From Smithella sp. (lineage in GTDB: Bacteria; Desulfobacterota; Syntrophia; Syntrophales; Smithellaceae), in the NCBI GenBank assembly GCA_018056685.1, contig JAGPFC010000022.1, positions 1-39,903 on the forward strand: 39,903 nt of DNA, read 5' to 3'. Below the pieces are notes generated by a model that saw nothing but the letters and a program-made list of their open reading frames with translations, was not told the DNA's origin and searched no databases. Below are positions 18,340-27,460 of this stretch, piece by piece. The translations under genes and the position numbers were made by a program. How positions within the stretch are numbered: the stretch's first letter is position 1; the number at the start of each line of letters is the position of its first letter.

Positions 18340-18361
18340 TTCAACAAATCCCTGCATTCAA

Positions 18362-18392
18362 CTACCAGATATTGAAAGGTAAAACAAGGTTG
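18362..18392 (-). promoter_or_regulatory. Palindromic upstream element before xseA, near-copy of the tlyA element
   Basis: CTACCA-N9-AGGTAA (18362-18382) and its flank match 13237-13267 at 27 of 31 positions. The element lies 23 nt upstream of the preferred xseA start, as its twin lies upstream of tlyA. Confidence 0.5.
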
Positions 18393-18579
18393 ATTCAGAA
18401 CGGCTCCATTCCTGATGAAACTTCCCTCTTGATTATGGAACGGGTACTCTACTTTTAATTACCAATTGATGCCATCCGGATTTAAGTCTGAATTTCAACC
18501 GGTTGATTCTGAAATGAACAACCCCTCTGCAAGCGGCGGGGAATTGTACCCGAAGAGATTAAAGTCACGAACCAATTGC

Positions 18580-18611
18580 GATTAAAGAATAATCCAGATT
18601 AAAGAATAATC
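18580..18611. repeat. Tandem palindromic repeats GATTA-N5-TAATC
   Basis: GATTAAAGAATAATC occurs twice (18580-18594 and 18597-18611), separated by CA, giving a 17-bp period. Each copy is itself an inverted repeat. They directly abut a -35 box, as a transcription-factor site would. Confidence 0.6.
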
Positions 18612-18612
18612 A

Positions 18613-18641
18613 TTGACTTATTTTTTAAAATATAGGATATT
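18613..18641 (+). promoter_or_regulatory. Sigma70-type promoter for the chemoreceptor gene
   Basis: TTGACT (18613-18618), 17-nt spacer, GATATT (18636-18641). It is about 200 nt upstream of the gene and just behind the tandem palindromes. Confidence 0.5.
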
Positions 18642-18839
18642 TTAAAAAAATTGCTAATGATATTAACAACCTTTCATTCAATTATTTAACCTTAAAAAAG
18701 AAGTTCATGTAACTGTCGTTAGAATTCAGTGAGAATTTTACAGATGTCAATAAATCCAACCTACAATATTTTTGATATCTGAAAATCAGGGACTGAATGA
18801 AATCAAAATCACAGGAAAAAGCATAAAGGGGCAAGAACT

Positions 18840-21002
18840 ATGCTTAACAATGTCAAAATAGGAACAAAGATCGTTGGCGGCGTGATTTTTATCATCGTGA
18901 TGTCACAGGCCATAGGGTTTTACGCCCTCTTCAATCTGTCCGCCCTAGGAAACAAACTCAACCAGATCAGTAATGTCGAACTAACCGCCGTCAATAATCT
19001 CAGAAGCATTGATAAAGAGATTAGTTATATTGTGGCTTGTGAAAGGGGTCTGGCTCTGGGCATCATGTTTGATAATGAACAAATTCGCAAAGACTTGTTT
19101 AAGCAGATAAGTGTATCATGGGAAAGATTGGAAAAGAACTGGGCCGAGTATGAGAATTTACCCAAGGGGGAAAATGAGAAGTTGTTGTGGAATGAATTCG
19201 TAGTTAGTTTCAGAACATGGAAAAAAAATCATGATAAAGCGATGGAAGCTCTGAATAATAAACTGAGATTAGTGCAAGCAGGAATATCCGAAGAAGACGC
19301 GAATTTTCAAAAATGGGACAAGGCAGCAGACAAAGCCGAATTAGACGCGCTGGGTAGCCTGAAGTTGACCGCTAACGGTTTGGACCAACTGGTGTCTATC
19401 ATTGCTTCACAAGCCGTGAACTCAGCCGAGAAAACGCGGCTCTCTGCCATCAGGGCAAAAAGCATATTTATGTCTCTGATGATCATCGGCGGCGTAATTG
19501 CGATATTGCTCGGTGTGTTTCTTTCTCGTTCAATTGCGGCACCGCTGAAAAAGGGTTTGTTGATGGTTACTGAAATCGGAAAAGGCCATTTGTCTACGCG
19601 TTTGAATATGGGAAAGCGTATGGACGAGGTGGGTCTCTTGGCCAATTCCATGGATGAATTCGCCGATCATCTTCAGAAAAATGTCGTTTTCAATATGCAA
19701 CAGATATCTGAAGGTAACATCAATATTACATCAACCATCATTGACGACCGGGATGAGATCGGTCCGGCTCTGAAAAAAATGGTGGAGACCATTACCAATA
19801 TGGTGAATGAAATGGAATTTTTGACTAAATCGGCAATGGAAGGGAAACTGGATGTGCGTGGTAACGCCAAAATGTTTAAAGGTGCTTATCAGGAAATAGT
19901 TCAGGGTGTCAACAGAACACTGGATGAAGTCATGGGACCGATCAACGAGGCGTCTGATGTTCTTGAAAAACTGGCCGGTAAGGATATGACAGCACGGGTG
20001 ATTGGTGAATATAAGGGTGATCATGCAAGAATCAAAGAATCACTCAATCTGGCAGTGGATAATCTGGACAAGGCCCTTCAACAAGTGGCTATCGGTGCGG
20101 ATCAGGTCGCATCAGCAAGTGTGCAGGTAAGCACCGGCGGACAGTCGTTGTCACAAGGAGCAAGTGAACAGGCCAGTTCATTGGAAGAAGTCTCAAGTAG
20201 TCTGCAGGAAATGTCCTCCATGACCAAACAAAATACCCTAAACGCCAGAGAAGCCAGTGATGTAGCCGAAGCGGCTCGCGATAGTGCCCAGAAAGGTGTT
20301 GAAAGCATGAAACGGATGTCTTCGGCTATTAACAAGATCAAGACTTCATCAGATGCCACGGCCAGGATCGTGAAAACCATTGACGAGATCGCCTTCCAGA
20401 CCAATTTGCTGGCCTTGAACGCGGCAGTCGAAGCGGCCCGTGCCGGTGACGCCGGCAAGGGATTTGCCGTTGTGGCTGAAGAAGTAAGGAATCTGGCACA
20501 GCGTAGTGCCGAGGCAGCCAAGAACACGGCCAATCTGATTGAAGAAGCGGTGAAGAACTCAGAAAACGGAGTTCTCATCAACACTGAGGTATTAACGAAT
20601 TTCCAGGATATTACTATGCGTGTTACAAAGGTCAGTCAGGTCGTATCGGAAATCGCGGCGGCATCAGATCAGCAGGATCAAGGAATCAGTCAGGTAAATA
20701 AGGCAGTCGAACAGCTGAATCAATTGACTCAGCAAAACGCGGCAAATGCTGAAGAATCAGCAAGCGCTGCCCAGGAAATGTCTTCACAATCCGAAGAAAT
20801 GCGTAGCATGGTGGCCGGTTTCAAGTTGACGGCTTCAGGAGATTTTATAAGATCTCTGCCGCGAGAAAGTCAACGTGAGCAGATACGGCAAAATGGCAAA
20901 ACCGTAAAAAAAGGCGGCAAAGCTTTGTCTGGACTGCAACCGGATCCCCGAAGAGTAATTCCATTGGATGAATCCGATCATGATATTTTACACAAATTTT
21001 AG
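18840..21002 (+). CDS. Methyl-accepting chemotaxis protein
   Basis: A 720-aa inner-membrane chemoreceptor. TM1 is at ~11-32, followed by a periplasmic four-helix-bundle sensor of about 175 residues, TM2 at ~209-228, a HAMP domain, then a further ~130-residue stretch that looks like additional HAMP-type linkers (G-P-A-L-K-K-M-V-E, and [11 protein letters not shown]). The cytoplasmic hairpin has the invariant kinase-contact tip [21 protein letters not shown] and [17 protein letters not shown]. It passes ligand binding to CheA/CheW. There is no C-terminal CheR-binding pentapeptide, and no che gene is nearby, so this is an orphan receptor. The ATG follows AAAGGGG. Confidence 0.95.
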   Translation: MLNNVKIGTKIVGGVIFIIVMSQAIGFYALFNLSALGNKLNQISNVELTAVNNLRSIDKEISYIVACERGLALGIMFDNEQIRKDLFKQISVSWERLEKNWAEYENLPKGENEKLLWNEFVVSFRTWKKNHDKAMEALNNKLRLVQAGISEEDANFQKWDKAADKAELDALGSLKLTANGLDQLVSIIASQAVNSAEKTRLSAIRAKSIFMSLMIIGGVIAILLGVFLSRSIAAPLKKGLLMVTEIGKGHLSTRLNMGKRMDEVGLLANSMDEFADHLQKNVVFNMQQISEGNINITSTIIDDRDEIGPALKKMVETITNMVNEMEFLTKSAMEGKLDVRGNAKMFKGAYQEIVQGVNRTLDEVMGPINEASDVLEKLAGKDMTARVIGEYKGDHARIKESLNLAVDNLDKALQQVAIGADQVASASVQVSTGGQSLSQGASEQASSLEEVSSSLQEMSSMTKQNTLNAREASDVAEAARDSAQKGVESMKRMSSAINKIKTSSDATARIVKTIDEIAFQTNLLALNAAVEAARAGDAGKGFAVVAEEVRNLAQRSAEAAKNTANLIEEAVKNSENGVLINTEVLTNFQDITMRVTKVSQVVSEIAAASDQQDQGISQVNKAVEQLNQLTQQNAANAEESASAAQEMSSQSEEMRSMVAGFKLTASGDFIRSLPRESQREQIRQNGKTVKKGGKALSGLQPDPRRVIPLDESDHDILHKF

Positions 21003-21168
21003 ATTGCTAAAAAATCATATTTCCGGAAACAAATCTGCTGCAACCAAGGTGATGAGCTGATCAGACGATAATGATGATTTTCTATTTTTTCGTTTGCACT
21101 AAAATATAGTGAAGCAGAAACTCCACCGAGGTTTGCAAAACAATTCTATATCAAGGAGGCGGAACACC

Positions 21169-22596
21169 ATGAAAAAAACACTCTTCCGGACATACAAAAC
21201 CTTTCTGATTGTTGTGGTTATTTTTTCACTCTTATTTTTTGTTGGATGTTGTGATTCTGGGGACAAGAGCGGTTCTTCCGCAGACAATGAAAAAAACACG
21301 GAAGAAACAGCCCCCCCTGACGCCACAGATGACAACATCGACGATTCAGCAAGCATCAGTTCCTTCAACCTGACCGATATTATGAGCAAATTGTATAAGG
21401 GTAGTGTTGATGTCCGCTATATCGGCGAAGAAAAAAGGGGCTATTATGAAGTCATCCTGAATTACCATTGGGATACGGATTATCATATGGGGCAGTTATA
21501 CGGAGAAAAGCTGGTATCTCAATACCCTGCTCTGGAGACTGGCTTTGTGAATTACTTGTCAGCTTTGCCGGATGCCGAATATGATAAGATCATGACTCGC
21601 ATTCAACTGATCAAGAATCAGATTCCTCAAGAGTACCGGGATTTTATCAACGGATTAGCCAGCAAATTTGATGGAGGAACCCATAACGACAAAAATGACG
21701 GCGTGTTATCCGTTGATGAAGTATTTTATTTCAGTCTGATTGGAGAGGTACACAGATCCAGCCAATGTTCGGTTATTGCCGCCTATCATTCAGTGTCCGC
21801 CACCCATAAGCCGATCATCGGCCGATTGCTGGACTGGTCGGGCGCTCCTCACGGCGCGGTATTTTATATCAACAAAGGCAGAAAAAAGATTGTGAATATC
21901 GGCAATTCTCTTTTATCGTTATCCGTTTCAACCGGCCTGAACAAACATGGTATCTTTGTGGCCACGCTCGATGCTCCCACCGGCGAACCGTATCCGGACT
22001 TATCTTCCGACACCTATTACGCCTATCATTTTGATCTGCGCTATGCTCTGGAAAACTATCATACTATTTACGCCGTCGCCCGTTACCTCTCTCAACGAAA
22101 ATATACGTATAATCATCTTATCGTCATCGGGGACGGCAGGACGGTCAGCGTATTGGAAAATGATTTAAATGGCAGACGTATCCTGCGTGATGATAATTCT
22201 GAATTGAATGCAGGGATAACGTGGGAATTTTCAGATGCCATCGCTGCGGTTAACGCTTTTTTGTTAAAGGATAATTTTGATAACTTCACCGGCAACTCGG
22301 CAAACACGATTCGCTGGCAGTCGATTCAAGATCAATTGGGTGCCTATTTATCTTCAAATAATCTGGTCACTGCTGAAGAGATGAAAAAAATTGCGACCTA
22401 TTACGGCACCCATATTGATTTGAGTGATCACGCAGGCATCATGACGCATATCACACAACAGATCGTGATCTATGATTCCGCAAATTCATCCCTGCAGGTG
22501 TTTTTCAGAAAAAATCGAAGTCCCGGAACTGAAAACAATGCCTCAAACTTTGACATCAATAATCCGGAGTTTCTTGCAGTACCATTGCAATTTTAG
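21169..22596 (+). CDS. Lipoprotein related to C45 / acyltransferase-type Ntn-hydrolases
   Basis: A 475-aa exported protein: hydrophobic signal ending in lipobox LFFVGC, then an acidic, disordered Ser/Asp/Glu-rich linker to about residue 60. The folded part resembles the peptidase C45/acyl-CoA:6-aminopenicillanate acyltransferase-like group. C200 in S-S-Q-C-S-V-I-A-A-Y, followed by I-I-G-R-L-L-D-W, fits the nucleophile region of such amidases, where autoproteolysis would expose the cysteine. Family members cut or form amide bonds of acyl-amino compounds; the substrate here is unknown. The ATG at 21169 has AAGGAGG upstream and begins the signal peptide. An upstream in-frame start at 21109 has no such support. 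Confidence 0.6.
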   Translation: MKKTLFRTYKTFLIVVVIFSLLFFVGCCDSGDKSGSSADNEKNTEETAPPDATDDNIDDSASISSFNLTDIMSKLYKGSVDVRYIGEEKRGYYEVILNYHWDTDYHMGQLYGEKLVSQYPALETGFVNYLSALPDAEYDKIMTRIQLIKNQIPQEYRDFINGLASKFDGGTHNDKNDGVLSVDEVFYFSLIGEVHRSSQCSVIAAYHSVSATHKPIIGRLLDWSGAPHGAVFYINKGRKKIVNIGNSLLSLSVSTGLNKHGIFVATLDAPTGEPYPDLSSDTYYAYHFDLRYALENYHTIYAVARYLSQRKYTYNHLIVIGDGRTVSVLENDLNGRRILRDDNSELNAGITWEFSDAIAAVNAFLLKDNFDNFTGNSANTIRWQSIQDQLGAYLSSNNLVTAEEMKKIATYYGTHIDLSDHAGIMTHITQQIVIYDSANSSLQVFFRKNRSPGTENNASNFDINNPEFLAVPLQF

Positions 22597-22716
22597 TGCA
22601 TGAATGCCTTATGGAAAAGCAGACACCTGATCATCAAAATGTCCGCGCGCCGATATATCACCTCCCGTATTTCTCTTTTTGTGTTCAAATCCAAAATTAA
22701 GTTATAGAGGGCAATA

Positions 22717-24189
22717 ATGGGGAAATTCGAATATTTCAGTCTGGACAAAACAATACGCCCTTTGCGCAAATACGTGTTACCGGGGCTGAGACTGGCGGCA
22801 TTTGGATTGCTGGTTATGTTCATCGGCCTATCCTTCTTTGCCTGGCCGTCGGCGGACGACTTCTGCATTGCCGCCACATTCCGGAAGCTTGGTATTTTCG
22901 ACATCCTGTCGCTGTCGTATTTTGGCTCGTCGGGAAGATATGCGACGGTTTTCACCATGAGCCTGTTGGGCGGATACGACAATATTGTTGCGGTTTATCC
23001 TTATGCGGCAATTGTTGTGCTGGTTTCGACCTGGCTCAGTTTCAGTTTTCTGGCCTGGACAATCAGCCGACACGTCTGCCCTTTCCGTTTCCCCTTTCTT
23101 ACGGGAGCCATCGCAACGATCCTTTTTATTGCCGGAGTTCCTGATCCGGCACAGACCTTCTATTGGCTGGCCGGCAGCTTCACCTATCAGATTGGAAATG
23201 TTTTCTCGATTCTTTTCATTGCCCTTTGCATCCGGCGTGAAACGGCAAGTGATGACCAATCATTAAGGGCTTTGATTTTGCTTTTGTCAGCAGGCTTGAC
23301 TGTAGCTGCAATCGGCAGCAATGAAGTATCGATGATTCTGACCGTTATGCTCATCGCTTGTGGAACATGGTATTCGGTAAGGGAACGCCGTCAATCACGA
23401 TTGTTCTGGCTGACACTTCTTTTGATCGGCATCGTTTTCACATTCATCAGTGTTCTTGCTCCGGGAAACTTTCAGCGCTTTTCAACTATTGATGGTGATT
23501 CCATGATACGCCCGACTCCCTGGATGGCTGTCCTTCTGTACATCCCCTGGGTTATGCTGCGCATTCTTTACTGGCTTTCCAATCCCGGCCTATGGGCTTC
23601 GGCTTTTGTCATGCTTATTTTTACGGCCGAAACTGCCCAAAATATTTTATATAAAGAGGGAATGTTCCGCAGATCTTTTTTAGCCGTGCCTGTATTCTGG
23701 ATTTGTGGAATTTTCGTCCTCAACGCCATCGGATTTTTGATTAACCGTTATCCTCTTCCGGAGCGGGCGGAAAGCGTTGTTTTTCTTTTCTTCCTGCTGG
23801 GCTGGTATCCATCATTTCTGATCCTGGGAAATTTTCTTGCGGCAGACAACATAAGCAATCATGGCAAGCGCTTGATGCTTGCGGCAATGATGCTGCTCCT
23901 TGTGAGCATGCTGGGAGCACCGAATGTTTTCGAAGGCTACAAGGACACCTATCGAGGTTATCGATACACAAAGGAGATGCAAGCCCGCTTTGCTCAAATC
24001 GATGCCGCCATGAAGCGTGGCGATAAGGAAATTACTCTGGCAAGCATTTCGAGACCGCCTCGAACCCTTTTTGCCACGGATATCACCAGCGATCCAAAAA
24101 ACTTTCGCAATGCGTGTCTCGGCAGCTATTACGGCTTTGATACTGTCAAACTCGGCACCCCTTCATCCTGCGCAAATGGGGAAAAGTAA
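22717..24189 (+). CDS. Polytopic membrane protein, DUF6056-like (possible GT-C-type)
   Basis: A 490-aa inner-membrane protein with about ten hydrophobic segments. A short loop after the first membrane segment carries the acidic pair in W-P-S-A-D-D-F-C and then S-G-R-Y-A-T, resembling the D-D ... G-R-Y/W motif of DUF6056 proteins and, more distantly, GT-C glycosyltransferases that use polyprenyl-phosphate sugars in the first periplasmic loop. A ~90-residue soluble C-terminal tail follows. No other glycan genes are nearby, so a sugar-transfer role is conjecture. GAGGG sits 5 nt before the ATG. Confidence 0.6.
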   Translation: MGKFEYFSLDKTIRPLRKYVLPGLRLAAFGLLVMFIGLSFFAWPSADDFCIAATFRKLGIFDILSLSYFGSSGRYATVFTMSLLGGYDNIVAVYPYAAIVVLVSTWLSFSFLAWTISRHVCPFRFPFLTGAIATILFIAGVPDPAQTFYWLAGSFTYQIGNVFSILFIALCIRRETASDDQSLRALILLLSAGLTVAAIGSNEVSMILTVMLIACGTWYSVRERRQSRLFWLTLLLIGIVFTFISVLAPGNFQRFSTIDGDSMIRPTPWMAVLLYIPWVMLRILYWLSNPGLWASAFVMLIFTAETAQNILYKEGMFRRSFLAVPVFWICGIFVLNAIGFLINRYPLPERAESVVFLFFLLGWYPSFLILGNFLAADNISNHGKRLMLAAMMLLLVSMLGAPNVFEGYKDTYRGYRYTKEMQARFAQIDAAMKRGDKEITLASISRPPRTLFATDITSDPKNFRNACLGSYYGFDTVKLGTPSSCANGEK

Positions 24190-24227
24190 CGGAGGGCACT
24201 CACCCTGGCACACAAAATCTTTCTTTG

Positions 24228-24249
24228 CCCAAAATTCTCCCAAAATTCT
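24228..24249. repeat. Tandem 11-bp direct repeat CCCAAAATTCT
   Basis: Two head-to-tail copies (24228-24238, 24239-24249) lie one base before the -35 box of the redox operon promoter. The spacing is about one helical turn, suiting binding of a factor on one DNA face. Confidence 0.6.
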
Positions 24250-24250
24250 C

Positions 24251-24279
24251 TTGACACAAAGGAACCGACTTCTTATACT
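24251..24279 (+). promoter_or_regulatory. Strong sigma70 promoter of the AOR/Fe-ADH operon
   Basis: TTGACA (24251-24256), a 17-nt spacer and TATACT (24274-24279). Transcription would begin near 24286 and leave a leader of about 190 nt before the first gene. No riboswitch fold was recognised in that leader. Confidence 0.7.
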
Positions 24280-24475
24280 TCCACACGTTTTTATCAGCAA
24301 TATTGATTTAATGATTAAACAATCAAAGTGATTCTAACTGATGCAGCAGAAAAGGCGCTGGTTTATGTCCGTTAAAATGCGTATTAAAAGCGCCCCGTTG
24401 AATGGTGTGGAATCATATTTCTTGCGAACAGCATACCGCTTTTTTCTCAACCGAAAGTGATGGGAGGATTTAAAC

Positions 24476-24997
24476 ATGCAGGAAATTCATGCGGGAGGAA
24501 AACCTCTGAAAAAAATCTACGTGGCTGTCTTTCTGTGGTTTACAGGCCGGGCCATCCAGGCGGCGGCAAAAACCGATAAAGAAGTAAAAAATCTGTTCGA
24601 TACACTTCCCGATGAATTTACATTTACGCTGGGTTGCCTTCCCAACGGCCCCTGGATGGTTGTCGGCAAGGAAAAGGGTAAGGTAAAATATTTCGGCGGC
24701 GATCTTCAGTGCCGGCCTATTCACCTCCGTCTGATTATCAAAAGTATCGATGCTGCCTTTACAATCTTATCTTTTCAGGAAAGTACGGCGGTGGCGACAA
24801 CCCGCAATCGTCTGATGGTTGACGGCGAAGTCCCTTACTCCCTCTCGGTTATCCGGATTCTCGATATCGTTGAAGTTTATCTACTGCCCAAGATCATCGC
24901 CTCTCTGGCCGTGAAACGTTATCCGTCATGGTGGTCGTTCGGCCGCAAGCTTGCAGGGCGAGTCGGCGTCTATACACGTACCTTGTTGGGTATTTAA
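24476..24997 (+). CDS. Putative SCP2-like lipid-binding protein, first gene of the AOR operon
   Basis: A 173-aa protein that I do not recognise with certainty. Its middle (P-D-E-F-T-F-T-L-G-C, N-G-P-W-M-V-V-G-K-E-K-G-K-V-K-Y, then L-R-L-I-I-K-S-I-D-A-A-F) has the strand pattern of SCP2 sterol-carrier domains, which hold fatty-acyl or sterol ligands in a hydrophobic cavity. It has no signal peptide; the hydrophobic stretch near residues 128-145 is too weak to call a membrane anchor. The ribosome site is GGGAGG. It starts the operon with two Fe-ADH homologues, an AOR and a ferredoxin, which would suit delivery of a lipid-like substrate (inference). Confidence 0.45.
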   Translation: MQEIHAGGKPLKKIYVAVFLWFTGRAIQAAAKTDKEVKNLFDTLPDEFTFTLGCLPNGPWMVVGKEKGKVKYFGGDLQCRPIHLRLIIKSIDAAFTILSFQESTAVATTRNRLMVDGEVPYSLSVIRILDIVEVYLLPKIIASLAVKRYPSWWSFGRKLAGRVGVYTRTLLGI

Positions 24998-25012
24998 TGA
25001 AAGGAATGAAAA

Positions 25013-26173
25013 ATGAATCTTACTAACGGTTTTGCATTTACCTGTCCGTTCAAGACCAATTCAGGGAACAAGGCGCTGGAACATCTTCCGGTCGAACTGG
25101 CCAGCCTTAATGCTTTCAAACCCCTGATTATAACCGGCCGTGATTTGGCGGGACGCAATTCGATCCGGACATTGACCCATGCTTTCGGTGATTCCGGAAT
25201 GACCCTAGGCCTTTTTGACGACATAAGGAATACGGCAGATCTGAATGTTGTTGAACAAATCAGAGATTTTTTCTTCAAAGGTCAGTACGATTCCATTATC
25301 GCGCTGGGTGGCGGTGTTATTGTTGACGTGGCCAAGATAGTGAATCTGGCTGCCGCGCTGAAAACGACTGATGCGCGTCAGCTCTCGGAGAAAACGGCCA
25401 TTCCTGATCCCCTGGGACCTTTTGTATTCGTTCCGACAGCGTCTGTAACCGGCATGGAAACATCGAAATATGCCGTGTTAAACAAAAAAACCTTTGTTTC
25501 CATGTCGTTGATGCCTGACCTTGTTGTGCTTGATCCCCGGCTGACCAAAGTAAAAGATGGAAAGACAATTGCCGAAGCGGGACTTGCCGCGTTGGGCCGC
25601 ACGCTGGAGGCATGCGCTGCGCCGGATGCAAATCCGTTCATGGATGCTTACGCTTTAGCCGCGCTGCGTTTCATTCGGGAAAATCTCGCTGGCGCCATCA
25701 ATCATTGCGGGAATAAAAAGGCTGCGCTCGCCATAGCCAATGCCGCAGCCATGTCGGGATGCGTCATCTCCAACACCGACCGGAATGTCCTCTACCGGTT
25801 GGGCCAGATCTTTCAGAACGTTGTCCACGTTCATCCGGGCGTCGTAATCGGAATGTGTCTGAACACGGTGCTTTCCGATTACATGAAGCAGGACAGCCGC
25901 CTTGTATCTGTTCTGCTTCGTCCTTTAACCACCGAAGATGAATATGCTTCCACGCCTGAGGATAAAAGAGCGGACAGGGCATTAGACACTCTGAATAAAT
26001 TTATGAATGAACTTTACGGCGCGCTGAAGGGCAAAATGCCGCGCACCATTCAGGAGGCGGGAATTCCCCGGTACCTGATGGATGATATATTTGACGTAAT
26101 CAATCAGGAACCCGACGGGGCTTACCTGCGCACGGTTATCGATCGTGCCGGCGGCAGCTCTGTCAAGTCATGA
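25013..26173 (+). CDS. Iron-alcohol dehydrogenase homologue lacking the metal site
   Basis: A 386-aa member of the Fe-ADH/dehydroquinate-synthase-like fold. The N-terminal nucleotide half keeps a recognisable G-G-G-V-I-V-D-V-A-K loop (usually GGGSxxDxAK) and F-V-P-T-A. In the metal half the four conserved ligands of Fe-ADHs (D, H, H, H) are replaced: by alignment to the next gene they fall at A192, R196, Y261 and P275, with H274 beside the last; the catalytic-region histidine is Q265. It is unlikely to be a normal metal-dependent dehydrogenase. It could be a structural partner of the intact homologue, or work on another chemistry. AAAGGA precedes the ATG. Confidence 0.82.
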   Translation: MNLTNGFAFTCPFKTNSGNKALEHLPVELASLNAFKPLIITGRDLAGRNSIRTLTHAFGDSGMTLGLFDDIRNTADLNVVEQIRDFFFKGQYDSIIALGGGVIVDVAKIVNLAAALKTTDARQLSEKTAIPDPLGPFVFVPTASVTGMETSKYAVLNKKTFVSMSLMPDLVVLDPRLTKVKDGKTIAEAGLAALGRTLEACAAPDANPFMDAYALAALRFIRENLAGAINHCGNKKAALAIANAAAMSGCVISNTDRNVLYRLGQIFQNVVHVHPGVVIGMCLNTVLSDYMKQDSRLVSVLLRPLTTEDEYASTPEDKRADRALDTLNKFMNELYGALKGKMPRTIQEAGIPRYLMDDIFDVINQEPDGAYLRTVIDRAGGSSVKS

Positions 26174-26191
26174 ACAGAAAGGATGCAAGTG

Positions 26192-27439
26192 ATGATACTA
26201 CCGGATTATTATGAATTTTGCTGTCGGGTAAAGATTGTTGCGGGACACGACGCACTGGAAAAAATACCGGCTCTGCTGGCCGACATGGGATCAAAAAAGC
26301 CTCTGATTATTACCGATAAAGGTGTTGCCGCCGCCGGGCTCGTGGATATCGTCGTCAATGCACTGAAAGACGGCATTGCCATTGGCGGTATCGCGGACAA
26401 CGTCCCCCCTGACTCTGATTTAAGGGTGGTCAACCAGTTAGCCGGTCTTTACCGGGATAACGGCTGTGACGCCATCATCGCTGTCGGCGGTGGATCGGTC
26501 ATGGATACGGCCAAAGGCGTCAATATCGTCGTTTCCGAAAATGCCACCGACCTGATGGCCTTCAGCGGCGCCGGAGCCCTGAAGCGGCGTCTGAAACCTC
26601 TTGTTGCCGTACCGACAACGGCAGGCACGGGTTCAGAAGTGACGCTGGTCGCTGTCATCAAAGATCATGAAAAGCATCTCAAAATGGCATTTACCAGTTA
26701 TTTTTTGCTGCCCAATGTATCCATTCTTGATTCCCGCATGACCATGACCATGCCGCCTTTCATCACGGCCATGACGGGAATGGACGCTTTAAGCCACGCT
26801 GTGGAAGGGTATTATTGTCTTCAGAAGAATCCATTGAGTGATGCCCATTCCCTAGCTGCCGTCAATATGATCTTTAAATATCTGCCCGCCGTGACAAAAA
26901 ATCCTTCAGATAAAGACGGTCGACTGGCCATGGCCATTGCCGCCTGTCTCGCCGGCATTTCGTTTTCTAATTCCATGGTGGGGCTGGTGCATAATCTCGG
27001 GCACGCCACCGGCGCTGTCTGCGGCGCTCCCCATGGTATATGCATGGCGACTATTCTGCCTTACGGCCTCGAATACAATATGCATAAGCGTGAAGAAATC
27101 ATCGCGGAGCTGCTGCTGCCCATGGCAGGGGAAGCGGTTTATCTCAAGACACCTAAACAAGAGCGCGCGCAGAAAGTTGCCTCCCTGATCCGGGAAATGA
27201 ATCAGGAACTTAATGCCCTTACAGGGGGCCGGCATCCCCGATGCCTGCAGGAAATAAAGGACCGTGATGGCAAACCGCTCGTTCCCCGTGAAATTCTACC
27301 CGAGATCGCCAAAGCGGCACTGTCTGACGGCGCATCCATTTATAATCCCGAAGATACGGATTACGAAGATAATCTGATGGTTCTGGAAGCGGCCTGGGAA
27401 GGGAAACCGCTGGACCGGAGTAAAGTGAAAAAAGGCTGA
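26192..27439 (+). CDS. Iron-containing alcohol dehydrogenase (intact)
   Basis: A 415-aa NAD(P)-dependent, group III Fe-ADH interconverting primary alcohols and aldehydes. The nucleotide loop is GGGSVMDTAKG; VPTTAGTGSEVT is typical of the family; the metal ligands are all present in GMDALSHAVEG and in LVHNLGH ... APHG. ATG at 26192 is preferred over ATG at 26183 because AAAGG directly touches the latter and stands 9 nt from the former. It follows the degenerate paralogue by 18 nt and precedes the AOR gene by 21 nt, so it would act on the aldehyde that AOR makes or consumes. Confidence 0.93.
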   Translation: MILPDYYEFCCRVKIVAGHDALEKIPALLADMGSKKPLIITDKGVAAAGLVDIVVNALKDGIAIGGIADNVPPDSDLRVVNQLAGLYRDNGCDAIIAVGGGSVMDTAKGVNIVVSENATDLMAFSGAGALKRRLKPLVAVPTTAGTGSEVTLVAVIKDHEKHLKMAFTSYFLLPNVSILDSRMTMTMPPFITAMTGMDALSHAVEGYYCLQKNPLSDAHSLAAVNMIFKYLPAVTKNPSDKDGRLAMAIAACLAGISFSNSMVGLVHNLGHATGAVCGAPHGICMATILPYGLEYNMHKREEIIAELLLPMAGEAVYLKTPKQERAQKVASLIREMNQELNALTGGRHPRCLQEIKDRDGKPLVPREILPEIAKAALSDGASIYNPEDTDYEDNLMVLEAAWEGKPLDRSKVKKG

Positions 27440-27460
27440 AAAACGAAAGGGAGTTGTGTC

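Larger units (their letters stand above)
18393..18839. other. Intergenic region between divergent xseA and the chemoreceptor gene
   Basis: No gene is seen. It holds an imperfect GC-rich hairpin (CCCCTCTGC/GCGGCGGGG, about 18526-18543), two tandem GATTA-N5-TAATC palindromes, one sigma70-like promoter pointing right, and an AT-rich leader of about 190 nt before the chemoreceptor start. Confidence 0.6.

Noticed and set aside
24207..24230. TGGCAC followed by TTGC, like a sigma54 promoter
   Set aside because: The gap is 13 nt instead of the usual 5, and a good sigma70 promoter lies just downstream.
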